Source of the DNA: Clostridium sp.
GTDB taxonomy: Bacteria > Bacteroidota > Bacteroidia > Bacteroidales > Muribaculaceae
Direction: 5' to 3'
NCBI GenBank assembly: GCA_023666615.1
Contig: JAMPBQ010000006.1
Location: forward strand, 1 to 64,000
DNA: 64,000 bases
Made by a program: the position numbers and the translations under genes. Every line of letters begins with the position of its first letter. The first letter of the stretch is position 1. The notes below the pieces were generated by a model. The model saw only the letters and a list, made by a program, of their open reading frames with translations, ran no database searches and had not been told where the DNA came from. Below are positions 33,404 through 42,363 of this stretch, one piece after another.

Positions 33404-33793
33404 ATGAACAAAATGGAAAAGCAATTTTACAAGTTCTTGCTGCTTTTTGCCGTTGTCCTCACAATGGGGTTCGCCACATCATCATGCGGCGGCGACGACG
33501 ATGAGCCCTCCGCATCGGTGGGCAAGGTGTCAATCCTCAACAGTTCTACCTTTACGGTGAATAATTTTCAGGTCATTTTTGTGAATGACAAGATGGAAAT
33601 AATCACTCGTGAATCGAAAGGCACGCTAAAGCCTAAGGATAAGGTGAATGTTGACATTCCCATTGGCGCTACAGAATACTATATGGGCGGCGTAATGTAC
33701 AACACGGTGTTTTTCTCAGCCAACTACAAGGTGTCAGTGACAAACCAAGTGCTGACTGACCAGACGGTGGGGCAGTGGACCACTAACGAGTGA
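33404..33793 (+). CDS. Small lipoprotein, probably surface exposed
   Basis: The ATG at 33404 (MNKMEKQFYKF) gives 129 residues with a normal basic N-region; an ATG at 33368 would add a poor leader. The lipobox is FATSSCGG with the lipidated Cys at 28. It is followed at once by GGDDDE, an acidic cluster like the Bacteroidetes lipoprotein export signal that sends lipoproteins to the cell surface. The mature domain is about 100 residues, beta-rich in appearance (VSILNSSTFTVNNFQVIFVN), with no family I recognise. A terminator follows. Confidence 0.78.
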   Translation: MNKMEKQFYKFLLLFAVVLTMGFATSSCGGDDDEPSASVGKVSILNSSTFTVNNFQVIFVNDKMEIITRESKGTLKPKDKVNVDIPIGATEYYMGGVMYNTVFFSANYKVSVTNQVLTDQTVGQWTTNE

Positions 33794-33842
33794 TGCGCAT
33801 GGCTGTTTTCCGCAGGGAGAACATGTCTGCTAGATTTAAAGC

Positions 33843-33881
33843 AAAAAGCGGAGCCCGGGTGATTGCCGGCTCCGCTTTTTT
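33843..33881. terminator. Terminator after the lipoprotein gene
   Basis: Stem GCGGAGCC / GGCTCCGC flanked by five A on the left and six T on the right; works on both strands in principle. Confidence 0.85.
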
Positions 33882-33903
33882 GCTTGATTTTGGTGGGGTT
33901 AAG

Positions 33904-34066
33904 GATATATCGATTTATCGGGATATTGATTTATCGGGATATCGTTATATCGATTTATCGTTATATCGTAATATCGAAATATCGATTTATCGTAATATCG
34001 TGATATCGTAATATCGATTTATCGTAATATCGTGATATCGTAATATCGATTTATCGGGATATCGTA
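33904..34066. repeat. Tandem repeat of period 8 (CGNNNTAT), about 20 copies
   Basis: CG recurs every eight bases (CGATTTAT, CGGGATAT, CGTAATAT, CGTGATAT and so on) through the whole interval, with one CG-to-TG change. It fills most of the 303-base gap between the lipoprotein terminator and the convergent rprY stop codon. The period is not a multiple of three, and the frame it carries has no good start, so it is not coding. Confidence 0.9.
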
Positions 34067-34096
34067 TTGACGGGTTGACGAATTGAGGGGATGGGG

Positions 34097-34804
34097 CTAT
34101 TTCGTCGCTTCCATGTCGGGGGCGATTAGCTTGTATCCCTTTCCGTGGATGTTTATGATTTCGATTGAGGGGTCGTCCTTCAGGTGCTTGCGCAGCTTGG
34201 TGATGTAGACGTCCATCGAACGGGCGTTGAAGTAGTTGTCGTCAATCCAGATGGTCTTCAGGGCGAAGTTGCGCTCGAGGATTTCGTTGACATGGGCGCA
34301 AAGGAGGCTCAGGAGCTCTGATTCTTTTGTGGTGAGCTTTGTGATTTTGTCGCCGCACATCAGGACTTGCTTTTGGGTATCGAAAGTGAACTTGCCTATG
34401 CGGTACATTGTGATTTCCTTACCTTTCTTTCCTTTTACGCGGCGTAGGATTGCTTCAATGCGGAATACGAGCTCTTCCATGGAGAAGGGCTTGATGATAT
34501 AGTCGTCGGCTCCGATCTTGAATCCTTCGAGAATGTCTTCTTTCAGAGATTTGGCGGTTAGGAAAATAATGGGCACTTCAGGATTTACGGTGCGTATTTC
34601 CTGCGCCAAAGTGAAGCCGTCCTTTTTGGGCATCATCACGTCGAGGACGCAGATGTCATATTTTCCTTTCAAGAAGGCTTTGTATCCGCTCTCGCCATCG
34701 GCATAGAGGTCGGCGTGGAACCCCTTTGCCTGCAGGTACTCGCGCAGGAGCATCCCAAGGTTTTCGTCATCCTCGCAGAGGAGGATTTGCATTCTGTCTT
34801 CCAT
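34097..34804 (-). CDS. rprY: OmpR-family response regulator, RprY-like
   Basis: 235 residues. The receiver domain (about 5-120) has acidic pair D12-D13, phospho-acceptor D55 in CVLDVMMPKKDG, and the conserved Thr and Lys in IIFLTAK and YIIKPFSMEEL. The C-terminal winged-helix domain (about 135-230) ends MDVYITKLRKHLKDD and IHGKGYKLI. The sequence closely matches my memory of Bacteroides RprY, a regulator linked to antibiotic and oxidative stress responses. Met5 is an alternative start. It lies six bases after rprX on the same strand. Confidence 0.9.
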   Translation of the reverse strand: MEDRMQILLCEDDENLGMLLREYLQAKGFHADLYADGESGYKAFLKGKYDICVLDVMMPKKDGFTLAQEIRTVNPEVPIIFLTAKSLKEDILEGFKIGADDYIIKPFSMEELVFRIEAILRRVKGKKGKEITMYRIGKFTFDTQKQVLMCGDKITKLTTKESELLSLLCAHVNEILERNFALKTIWIDDNYFNARSMDVYITKLRKHLKDDPSIEIINIHGKGYKLIAPDMEATK

Positions 34805-34810
34805 AATTTC

Positions 34811-36313
34811 TTAGTTTTTAGAGAGTGGTATGATTATTGTAAATTTTGTTCCAATTCCGAAGTCGCTGTCGACTGTAATTGTTCCGCCCAGGTCGCGCAC
34901 CATTTTTTGCACATAAGCCAGGCCGAGGCCGAATCCCTTCACGTCGTGGCGGTTGCCGGTGTTTACGCGGAAGAATTTCTCGAAGATCCTTTTCAGGTCT
35001 TCGCGGCGAATGCCGATGCCGTTGTCGGCCACGGTGATTTCAAGGCGGTCTTCGTCAATGTCGCGTGTGCCGACCTTCAGCAGCAAGGGCTCGTCGTCCT
35101 TTCGGTATTTCACCGCGTTGTCGAGGAGGTTGAATATCACGTTTGTGAAGTGCATTTCATCGACTTCTATTATGGCGTCCATTGCGTCGAGGTTGGCCTG
35201 AATCTTGCCGCCGTATTTTTCCACCTTGAGCTTGAACGTGTTTACGATATTGAATATGGCCACGTTTGCGTCCACCTCCTCGAGCTTAAGGGATGCCTTT
35301 TGTTTTTCAAACATCGACATTTGCAGGACTTTCTCCACTTGGAAACGCAGGCGCTTTGTCTCGTCATTGATAACGGTGGAGATTTGCTGCAGCATGGTTG
35401 GCGATTTGCGGACGCTCTGGTCGTTTAGCATTTGTGCGGCCAAAGATATGGATGAAATGGGGGTCTTGAATTCGTGGGTCATGTTGTTGATGAAGTCGTT
35501 CTTCATCTCCGAGAGCTTCTTTTGCCTGAAGGCCAGCACAATTGTGACCACGAAGACCACCAATAGGATCAGCGTGAAGGCGATGGTGGGGTACATGAAG
35601 GCTATGGAGGAGAAGATGTAGTCGTTCTTCGTGGGGAAATAGACCTTCAAGAAGACTTGCCTGTCACGGGGGTCCTGGGGGAAGAGCACTTGAATGAACA
35701 TATTGTCCTTGTCCACGGCCGAGGGTTCGTATCCGGCGGATTTGTACTGGACGGTGCCTGACTGGTTGACAACTGCGAACTCAAAGGGAATCTTCAGGCC
35801 CATAGCCTGGAGCTCTTGTCCGAGCAAAGAGCGCACTAAGGAAGAATCGGCCCTTTCAGACAGGGGCCTTCCGCTGGCCGAGCTGATGATGCTGACGATT
35901 ACTTCGTCGATTACGCTTTTCTGCCTTTGGTAGCGGTCGCGTATCTCCTCGCGAGCGGTGCTGTAGCGGTCGTTGGCTTTGCGTTGCCCCATGCCGGCCA
36001 GTGGCTGCGCGGCGTCGATTGTGATGTTTCCCTCAATGCCGAGAGGAGTAGTGAACGAATACTTTATGCCGCCCATATTCGCGCCTCCGAGATAGGAGGA
36101 GGAAATATTGGTGGAGTTTTCCTCAATGAAATGGCGCGTCTCCATCTGGGTGAGCTTCTGCGACACAGAGTAGAGGCTTTGGCGGACGGCCTCGGTGAAC
36201 TGCTCATATCGCATGTTGGTCATTCCGCGCAGGTAGAACACCTGCATCGACAAGAGCCCGACGAACGCGACGGCCATCAATATGGTTAATATCCAAATAG
36301 TAGATTTTTTCAT
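34811..36313 (-). CDS. rprX: Sensor histidine kinase, RprX-like
   Basis: 500 residues. The first membrane helix (about 6-27) is followed by a periplasmic sensing domain of roughly 220 residues and a second helix near 248-268. Then come HisKA with NMTHEFKTPISSISLAAQML (phospho-acceptor His at 280) and HATPase_c with NLLDNAVKYR (N box), VADNGIGIRRED (G1), FEKFFRV (F box) and VKGFGLGLAYVQ (G2). It forms an operon with rprY and shares a divergent 366-base intergenic region with the MFS transporter gene. Confidence 0.9.
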   Translation of the reverse strand: MKKSTIWILTILMAVAFVGLLSMQVFYLRGMTNMRYEQFTEAVRQSLYSVSQKLTQMETRHFIEENSTNISSSYLGGANMGGIKYSFTTPLGIEGNITIDAAQPLAGMGQRKANDRYSTAREEIRDRYQRQKSVIDEVIVSIISSASGRPLSERADSSLVRSLLGQELQAMGLKIPFEFAVVNQSGTVQYKSAGYEPSAVDKDNMFIQVLFPQDPRDRQVFLKVYFPTKNDYIFSSIAFMYPTIAFTLILLVVFVVTIVLAFRQKKLSEMKNDFINNMTHEFKTPISSISLAAQMLNDQSVRKSPTMLQQISTVINDETKRLRFQVEKVLQMSMFEKQKASLKLEEVDANVAIFNIVNTFKLKVEKYGGKIQANLDAMDAIIEVDEMHFTNVIFNLLDNAVKYRKDDEPLLLKVGTRDIDEDRLEITVADNGIGIRREDLKRIFEKFFRVNTGNRHDVKGFGLGLAYVQKMVRDLGGTITVDSDFGIGTKFTIIIPLSKN

Positions 36314-36452
36314 TCCTTAATTAAACACAAGTTGAATAACAACCCTTAAAATCTAAACAATTATATGGCGCTAAAGTTTAAAAAAATTATGCGAATATGT
36401 GAATTTCTGCAGAAATTATATAACGGGTGTTTTTTGCATTAACAAACATGTG

Positions 36453-36484
36453 CAAAATTAGCATTTAAATTTAACATTAACAAA
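36453..36484 (-). promoter_or_regulatory. Promoter of rprXY
   Basis: On the minus strand TTTG (complement of 36481-36484), 20 bases, TAATTTTG (complement of 36453-36460): a full Bacteroidetes match. It predicts a leader of about 130 bases before rprX. Confidence 0.7.
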
Positions 36485-36575
36485 TTTTTTTCGGGAATAA
36501 AAGCCATTTGGGCTGTTTTTAATATTTTTTGTGCAATTTTTTTCAAGATAACGTTACGATGCCGACAAATTGTTG

Positions 36576-36583
36576 TAATTTTG
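36576..36583 (+). promoter_or_regulatory. Probable -7 box of the MFS transporter gene
   Basis: TAATTTTG about 97 bases before the ATG, divergent from the rprXY promoter. The rest of the AT-rich 36314-36679 interval shows no gene. Confidence 0.5.
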
Positions 36584-36679
36584 TAAGAAATAAGGAAAAC
36601 AATAATCCTTAAATAGCGTTTCGTAAAATATAAGCAAACTTTATAACCTTAATAAAAGCCAAAATATGGCCGCGTGAAT

Positions 36680-38476
36680 ATGAAAGAGAAAAAAGACTTA
36701 GGGTTTTGGAAGCTGTGGAATCTCAGCTTCGGATTTTTCGGAGTGCAGATAGCCTATGCGCTTCAAAGCGCGCAGGTGAGCCGCATCTTCTCCACCATCG
36801 GCGCTGACCCGCATGACCTCAGCTACTTTTGGATTCTGCCGCCTTTGATGGGGATGATAGTGCAGCCGATCGTAGGCGCATGCAGCGACAACACGTGGAC
36901 TCGTCTTGGCCGGCGTCTTCCTTACCTTCTAATTGGCGCGTTGGTGGCCATCGTTGTGATGTGCTTCCTGCCCAACTCGGGGTCGCTTGGCCTTTCGATT
37001 TCCTCCGCCATTATCTTTGGCTTGATCATGCTTATGCTGCTTGACACGTCGATCAACATGGCCATGCAGCCGTTCAAGATGCTGGTGGGCGATTTCGTGA
37101 ATGAGAAGCAAAAAGGATTGGCCTACTCCATCCAAAGCTTCATCTGCAATGCAGGGTCAGTGGTTGGCTACGCGGCTCCATTCGTTTTGGCCTGGTTCAT
37201 CAGCAACACCGCGCCCGAGGGGCAGGTGCCTCCCACAGTGACATGGTCATTCTACCTTGGCGCGGGCATCATGCTGCTTTGCGTGATCTACACCTTCGCA
37301 AAGGTTAAGGAGATGCCGCCTAAGGAATACGCAGAATACCACGGCATCAAGCCGAAGGAAAATGTGCAGAAAGAGGTGAAGGAAGGCATTGTTACCATCC
37401 TCAAAAAGGCTCCGAAGGTGTTTTGGACAGTTGGTCTGGTGCAGTTCTTCTGCTGGGCGGCGTTCCTGTATCTCTGGACTTACAGCACCGACGCCATCGC
37501 CGGCGGCGTGTTCAAGGCTCCGGCCGTGGAGAAAGTGGACGGCCTTAGCGTGGACGGCTGGGACTACACCGACAAATACATATTCGAAGGGCAGACGCCC
37601 ATACTTATGGATGGGGTCCTCGTATCAAACTATATAGAGGCAAACGGCAATGTTTCAAAGGTCAATACCGTAGTGGCAGGCAAAGACACCATATACCGCG
37701 ACGGCTCGCTCGCATACAAGTATGGAATGCCAATGGCCAAGAACGGCGTCGTAGCCCCGGCGGGCGCTACAATCAGCGTGGATGGCAAAGAAGTAAAGCT
37801 TCTGTCAGACGCCTTGGTGGTGCCCAACCTCAATCTTCTTTCCGAAAACGCAGTGCTCACCCTGGCCCACATAGCGGCAAAGCAAGATGGAAAATGGGAG
37901 TTTGAACAGACCACCACACTCGAACCGCTGAAGGACCTGCAAAGCGTAACTGTGCTGACCTCAACAGTGCTGAACACGGCCTCGCCGCAATACCAGGAGG
38001 CAGGCAACTGGAACGGCATCATCTTCGCCATCCAGGCAATCGCCGCCGTGATCTGGGCTTTGGTTCTGTCACAATTCCGCAACCGCAAGGCGGCGTACAG
38101 CTTCAGCCTCATCCTTGGCGCGATAGGCTTCATATCAGTATATTTCGTGACTAACCAATACGCGCTCTTCGCAAGCTACGCGCTGATAGGATGCGCCTGG
38201 GCGGCGATGCTGGCGATGCCGTTCACGATATTGACCAATGCCCTGTCAGGCAACCATATCGGCACGTACCTCGGCCTATTCAACTGCACAATCTGCTTGC
38301 CGCAGATCATAGCGGCCATATGCGGCGGAGCCATCCTTTCGATCTTCCCGCTCAGCGAGATTGGAGTCACCAACACCGTGTGGATGCTTGTAGTATCGGG
38401 CGCGCTGCTGATTATCGGGGCCTGCGCCGTGTGGAACATAAAAGAGACATATGGCAGCCAAACCGAAACGGTATAG
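36680..38476 (+). CDS. MFS sugar transporter of the GPH/SLC45-like group with a large inserted loop
   Basis: ATG at 36680 (MKEKKDLGFWKLWN), 598 residues; a GTG two codons earlier is less likely. The N-terminal half is a standard six-helix bundle with FGFFGVQIAYALQSAQVSRI, GMIVQPIVGACSDNTW and RLGRRLPY, as in sucrose/maltose proton symporters. Helix seven (WTVGLVQFFCWAAFLYLWTY) is followed by about 170 hydrophilic, beta-like residues (about 266-440) before QEAGNWNGIIFAIQ, where helix eight starts. Relatives I remember have a loop of about 40 residues here. By topology the insert should face the periplasm. Imports a sugar, probably an alpha-glucoside (inference). Confidence 0.88.
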   Translation: MKEKKDLGFWKLWNLSFGFFGVQIAYALQSAQVSRIFSTIGADPHDLSYFWILPPLMGMIVQPIVGACSDNTWTRLGRRLPYLLIGALVAIVVMCFLPNSGSLGLSISSAIIFGLIMLMLLDTSINMAMQPFKMLVGDFVNEKQKGLAYSIQSFICNAGSVVGYAAPFVLAWFISNTAPEGQVPPTVTWSFYLGAGIMLLCVIYTFAKVKEMPPKEYAEYHGIKPKENVQKEVKEGIVTILKKAPKVFWTVGLVQFFCWAAFLYLWTYSTDAIAGGVFKAPAVEKVDGLSVDGWDYTDKYIFEGQTPILMDGVLVSNYIEANGNVSKVNTVVAGKDTIYRDGSLAYKYGMPMAKNGVVAPAGATISVDGKEVKLLSDALVVPNLNLLSENAVLTLAHIAAKQDGKWEFEQTTTLEPLKDLQSVTVLTSTVLNTASPQYQEAGNWNGIIFAIQAIAAVIWALVLSQFRNRKAAYSFSLILGAIGFISVYFVTNQYALFASYALIGCAWAAMLAMPFTILTNALSGNHIGTYLGLFNCTICLPQIIAAICGGAILSIFPLSEIGVTNTVWMLVVSGALLIIGACAVWNIKETYGSQTETV

Positions 38477-38535
38477 GCCGGACCGGCAAAAAATCCTTAA
38501 GACGCTTAATACCTTACCTTTAAATATATTCCCAA

Positions 38536-39732
38536 TTGGAATCAATCAAGCAATTGTACAAAATAGGCCTTGGCCCTTCGAGCTCCCACACAATGGGGCC
38601 TCGAAAGGCGGCCGAAAGATTTTTGGAGAAGAATCCCGGGGCTCCGGCATACAGGGTGACTTTATATGGGTCGCTCGCCGCCACCGGCAAAGGCCACCTC
38701 ACCGACAAGGCCATCCTTGACGTGCTGGAAAAGGCCGCTCCCGCGGAAATAGTGTGGCAGCCCGACGTGGTGCTCCCGTTCCACACAAACGGCATGAAAT
38801 TCGAGGCGCTGGACACCGAAGGGAAGGCCACAGATTCATATGTGGCCTACAGCGTTGGCGGCGGCGACATAGTGGAAGAGGGCCAAAGCCGCACACAGGG
38901 CGAGACCGTATACCATATGACCACCATCAGAGAGATTCTGCGCTGGTGCACCGAGACCGGCAACAGCTTTTGGGAGTATGTAGACATGGCCGAAGGGTCG
39001 GAAATCTGGGATTATCTGCGCCATGTGTGGAGCGTGATGAAGGCGGCGGTGGAGAGAGGCGTCGAAGCAGAAGGCCTTCTGCCGGGAGGCCTGGGCGTAA
39101 GGCGCAAGGCCTACAGCTACCATATGCACGCGAAAGGATACAATGGGTCGCTGCAAAGCCGCGGCCTGGTCTACGCATACGCCTTGGCCGTGAGCGAAGA
39201 GAATGCCGGCGGCGGCGAAATCGTCACCGCCCCCACCTGCGGATCATGCGGCGTGCTTCCGGCCGTGCTCTACCATCTATACACTTCAAAGGGATTCTCA
39301 GAGGACCGAGTGCTCAGGGCTTTGGCCACGGCCGGACTATTCGGGAACGTGGTGAAATTCAACGCATCCGTTTCCGGCGCCGAGGTAGGATGCCAAGGCG
39401 AGGTGGGGGTAGCGTGCGCCATGGCCGCGGCGGCGGCCTCGCAGATGTTCGGCGGCACGACGGCCCAAATAGAGTACTCCGCTGAAATGGGTCTTGAGCA
39501 CCACCTTGGCCTCACTTGCGACCCGGTGTGCGGACTGGTGCAGATACCCTGCATAGAGCGCAACGCCTACGCCGCGGCCCGCGCTCTTGACGCCAACCTA
39601 TACGCCGCCTTCAGCGACGGAAGGCATGCCGTGGACTTTGACCGCGTGGTGCAGGTGATGAAGCAGACCGGCCACGACATCCCATCGCTCTACAAAGAGA
39701 CATCTCGCGGCGGCCTGGCCGTGATAAAGTAG
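38536..39732 (+). CDS. sdaA: L-serine ammonia-lyase (iron-sulfur type), TTG start
   Basis: 398 residues combining the beta (GLGPSSSHTMGPRKAA at the very start) and alpha domains of the [4Fe-4S] L-serine dehydratase. Cluster cysteines lie in TAPTCGSCGVLPA, near GAEVGCQGE, and in LTCDPVCGLVQIPC. Converts L-serine to pyruvate and ammonia. An in-frame TAA at 38521 and no ATG before the conserved N terminus leave TTG at 38536 as the only sensible start. It begins 59 bases after the transporter gene on the same strand. Confidence 0.93.
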   Translation: MESIKQLYKIGLGPSSSHTMGPRKAAERFLEKNPGAPAYRVTLYGSLAATGKGHLTDKAILDVLEKAAPAEIVWQPDVVLPFHTNGMKFEALDTEGKATDSYVAYSVGGGDIVEEGQSRTQGETVYHMTTIREILRWCTETGNSFWEYVDMAEGSEIWDYLRHVWSVMKAAVERGVEAEGLLPGGLGVRRKAYSYHMHAKGYNGSLQSRGLVYAYALAVSEENAGGGEIVTAPTCGSCGVLPAVLYHLYTSKGFSEDRVLRALATAGLFGNVVKFNASVSGAEVGCQGEVGVACAMAAAAASQMFGGTTAQIEYSAEMGLEHHLGLTCDPVCGLVQIPCIERNAYAAARALDANLYAAFSDGRHAVDFDRVVQVMKQTGHDIPSLYKETSRGGLAVIK

Positions 39733-39768
39733 AAAAACATTGAATTAAGCAATAAAAATTAGCTGATT

Positions 39769-40479
39769 ATGAAAAAAATTCTGTCGATATTCACCCTTTT
39801 GGCTATCCTTTGCGTGGCTCCGGCCAACGCATTTGACTTTACGAAGATACTTGGCGGAGGCAAAACCTCGGGCAGCGGATCGGCAAGCGCCGACGGGCTC
39901 GGGTCGCTCCTAAACGGGCTGGCAGGCGAACTCCTCAGCACTTCCGATTTCGAGATCCAGGACATCGTGGGCACATGGAAATACGCAGCTCCGGCGGTAA
40001 GCCTTGAAGGCACCAACGCCCTGCAGAATCTTGGAGGCGCCGCGGCAACTTCAGTCATAGAGAACAAGCTGGCGCCTTATTACGAGAAGGCCAAGCTGAC
40101 CAATCTTGAAATCACCTTCAGCGAGGACAGCACATTCACGATGAACGCGGGGCTATACAAGGCGCACGGCACAATCACCTACACGCCAGAAGAAGGGCTG
40201 ATTTTCAATTTTCAGGCATTCCAATCGATGAATCTCGGGAAGGTGAAGGCGCAGGCAAGCAAGCTTGGGAACAATGAGCTTTCATTGACCTTCGACATAT
40301 CGAAGCTTCAGGGCGTGGTGTCAAAGGTGGCGGAAATCGCCAAGAACGACACCTTCAAACAGCTATCCTCCATGCTGTCATCCTACCAGGGCGTCTACGC
40401 CGGATTCAAGCTGTCGAGAGCGGATGAGCCAAACCCCGCCTCCGATGCGGCAACGCCAACTGCAACTGACCAAAATTGA
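39769..40479 (+). CDS. DUF4923-like exported protein
   Basis: 236 residues with a signal peptide (MKKILSIFTLLAILC, cleavage after ANA at about 22). A Gly/Ser-rich linker (KTSGSGSASADGLGS) is followed by a lipocalin-like domain with IQDIVGTWKYAAPAVSLEG and ENKLAPYYEKAKL, which I associate with the DUF4923 family of Bacteroidales. Function unknown; secreted or periplasmic. The stop overlaps a possible TTG start of the following trkH gene, so the genes are probably co-transcribed. Confidence 0.78.
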   Translation: MKKILSIFTLLAILCVAPANAFDFTKILGGGKTSGSGSASADGLGSLLNGLAGELLSTSDFEIQDIVGTWKYAAPAVSLEGTNALQNLGGAAATSVIENKLAPYYEKAKLTNLEITFSEDSTFTMNAGLYKAHGTITYTPEEGLIFNFQAFQSMNLGKVKAQASKLGNNELSLTFDISKLQGVVSKVAEIAKNDTFKQLSSMLSSYQGVYAGFKLSRADEPNPASDAATPTATDQN

Positions 40480-40514
40480 ATTGGCATGCGTTGATATTGC
40501 GCGTGCGGGCAAGA

Positions 40515-42338
40515 ATGATAAAGTGGAAATACTCCTACAATCTATTTCTTTCCACTTTCCGGCGCACGCTAGAGGCCATCTCCGACTGCACAGAGGTGGC
40601 CTCGGCCATTGCGTCCATAGCTTGCCTTGTGGCGCTATTCGCATACGCCGGCTACAACCTATCCCCTTCCGAGGTAAGCCTCATAAAAATAGCCTTGCGC
40701 GCGTCGCAAGCGATATTCGGGGTAACGGCCGTGTTTGACATCTTCCTTTATTTAAGGAAGGAGAAAAAGCGCATACGCGTCATCAAGTGGATAATCTACG
40801 TAGCCATTATCCTTACGTTCATGTCCTGGATTTATCCGCGGCCTGAGCACCCGTGGATTCCATGGCTGGAGGACTTTCTGTATAGCCGCGGTTTCATCGT
40901 AGGCACGCTGACTACCTTTTCCGTTGTCTCGCTGAGCTATGCATTAAGCCGCATTCCCGGGCGGCGCACAAACCCCTCGCTCATTATGGCCGGAAGCTTC
41001 ATTTGCTTCATCATCATCGGGTCATTTTTGCTCACGCTGCCGCGCTGCACATATCACGGCATATCCTATTTTGACTCCCTGTTCGTTTCGGCTAGCGCCG
41101 TGTGCATCACCGGCCTCAGCCCCGTAGACATAGCAACGACGTTCACCCCGCTGGGCATTTTGGTGCTGTCACTGCTGGTGCAGCTGGGCAGCCTCGGCAT
41201 CCTAACGTTCACAAGCTTTTTCGCGCTGTTCTTCACAGGCAGTGATTCAGTGTACAATCAGATTCTTCTGCGCGACGTGGTGTATTCAAAGAGCATGAAC
41301 TCGCTTGTTCCCACTTTGCTATACGTGCTGGGGTTTACGCTTACGATTGAGCTGATTGGCGCGGCGGCCGTGTACTTTGCCATTCCCGAGGCATTGCCGA
41401 TGGGGGTAAGGGAGAAGATACTTTTTTCGGGGTTCCACTCAATGTCATCGTTCTGCAACGCTGGATTTTCATGCCTGCCGCAAGGGATGGGCAATCCCAC
41501 CCTTATGGCGTCGGGGCAGAACATGTACATAGTGACATCTGTGCTGATATTCGCCGGCGCCATTGGGTTTCCGATCTTGGTGAACATACGCGAATGGATG
41601 GCCTACCACATAAAAAAGCTTTGGGGACGGCTGATTGGTAAAAGGAAGATGCCGAAGCTCACCCACATCTACGACATAAATACGCGCATCGTGTTCTCAA
41701 CCACGATGATAGTATTCGCCCTTGGCGCCGTCTCATTCTTTATTTTGGAATACGACAACACGCTCGCCGGCATGTCGCTGAGCGACAAGGCGGTGCAGTC
41801 CATATTCAATGCCTTGACGCCGCGCAGCGCGGGCTTCGCATCGGTCAATCCGGCCGACTTCCTCAATGTCACCCTTCTGTTGGTGATGGCGCAGATGGTG
41901 ATTGGCGGTGCGTCGCAATCCATGGCCGGAGGAATAAAGGTGAACACGCTGGGCACGATCTTTTTCAGCCTGCGGTCAGTGGTTCGGGGCAATCAGGATA
42001 CGGTGGCCTTCAACAGGGTGATAAACCGCGCGTCGGCGCGAAGGGCCAGCGCGGTATTGGCCTTGGCCGCGGCAACATTCCTGTGCTACACCGTGGCCTT
42101 GATGCTTCTTGAGCCGGATAAATCTATGAAAGCGCTTGTGTTTGAATCCATCTCCGCCGTATTCACTGTAGGTTCATCCTTAGGGATAACGGCCGACCTA
42201 TGCGATACGTCCAAGGTGCTTTTGAGTTCAGCAATGTTCCTCGGGAGGGTAGGCCTTATTTCCGTAATGTGCGGAGTAATGGCTCGGCATCGCGACATCA
42301 GCCCGTACTTGCCGCAAGACAGCGTAATAATCAACTGA
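40515..42338 (+). CDS. trkH: TrkH/KtrB-type potassium uptake channel subunit
   Basis: The first ATG at 40515 gives 607 residues; a TTG at 40476, overlapping the previous stop, would add 13. The protein is a potassium-transport pore with an extra N-terminal block of membrane helices (about 30-160), as in Bacteroidetes TrkH. The four selectivity-filter loops are visible: AVCITGLS, CNAGFSCL, RSAGFASV and TVGSSLGI. It imports potassium ions and is gated by the cytoplasmic RCK protein encoded 25 bases downstream. Confidence 0.92.
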   Translation: MIKWKYSYNLFLSTFRRTLEAISDCTEVASAIASIACLVALFAYAGYNLSPSEVSLIKIALRASQAIFGVTAVFDIFLYLRKEKKRIRVIKWIIYVAIILTFMSWIYPRPEHPWIPWLEDFLYSRGFIVGTLTTFSVVSLSYALSRIPGRRTNPSLIMAGSFICFIIIGSFLLTLPRCTYHGISYFDSLFVSASAVCITGLSPVDIATTFTPLGILVLSLLVQLGSLGILTFTSFFALFFTGSDSVYNQILLRDVVYSKSMNSLVPTLLYVLGFTLTIELIGAAAVYFAIPEALPMGVREKILFSGFHSMSSFCNAGFSCLPQGMGNPTLMASGQNMYIVTSVLIFAGAIGFPILVNIREWMAYHIKKLWGRLIGKRKMPKLTHIYDINTRIVFSTTMIVFALGAVSFFILEYDNTLAGMSLSDKAVQSIFNALTPRSAGFASVNPADFLNVTLLLVMAQMVIGGASQSMAGGIKVNTLGTIFFSLRSVVRGNQDTVAFNRVINRASARRASAVLALAAATFLCYTVALMLLEPDKSMKALVFESISAVFTVGSSLGITADLCDTSKVLLSSAMFLGRVGLISVMCGVMARHRDISPYLPQDSVIIN

Positions 42339-42363
42339 CAATATATAAATCTATTATAGCACA

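Noticed and set aside
33019..33411. A 130-residue minus-strand frame
   Set aside because: It runs antisense through the structured region, lacks a promoter and shows no domain pattern; the stems explain the sequence better.
33790..34011. A 73-residue frame with ISIYRDIDLS-like repeats
   Set aside because: It is produced by the terminator and the 8-bp tandem repeat and has no relative or initiation context.
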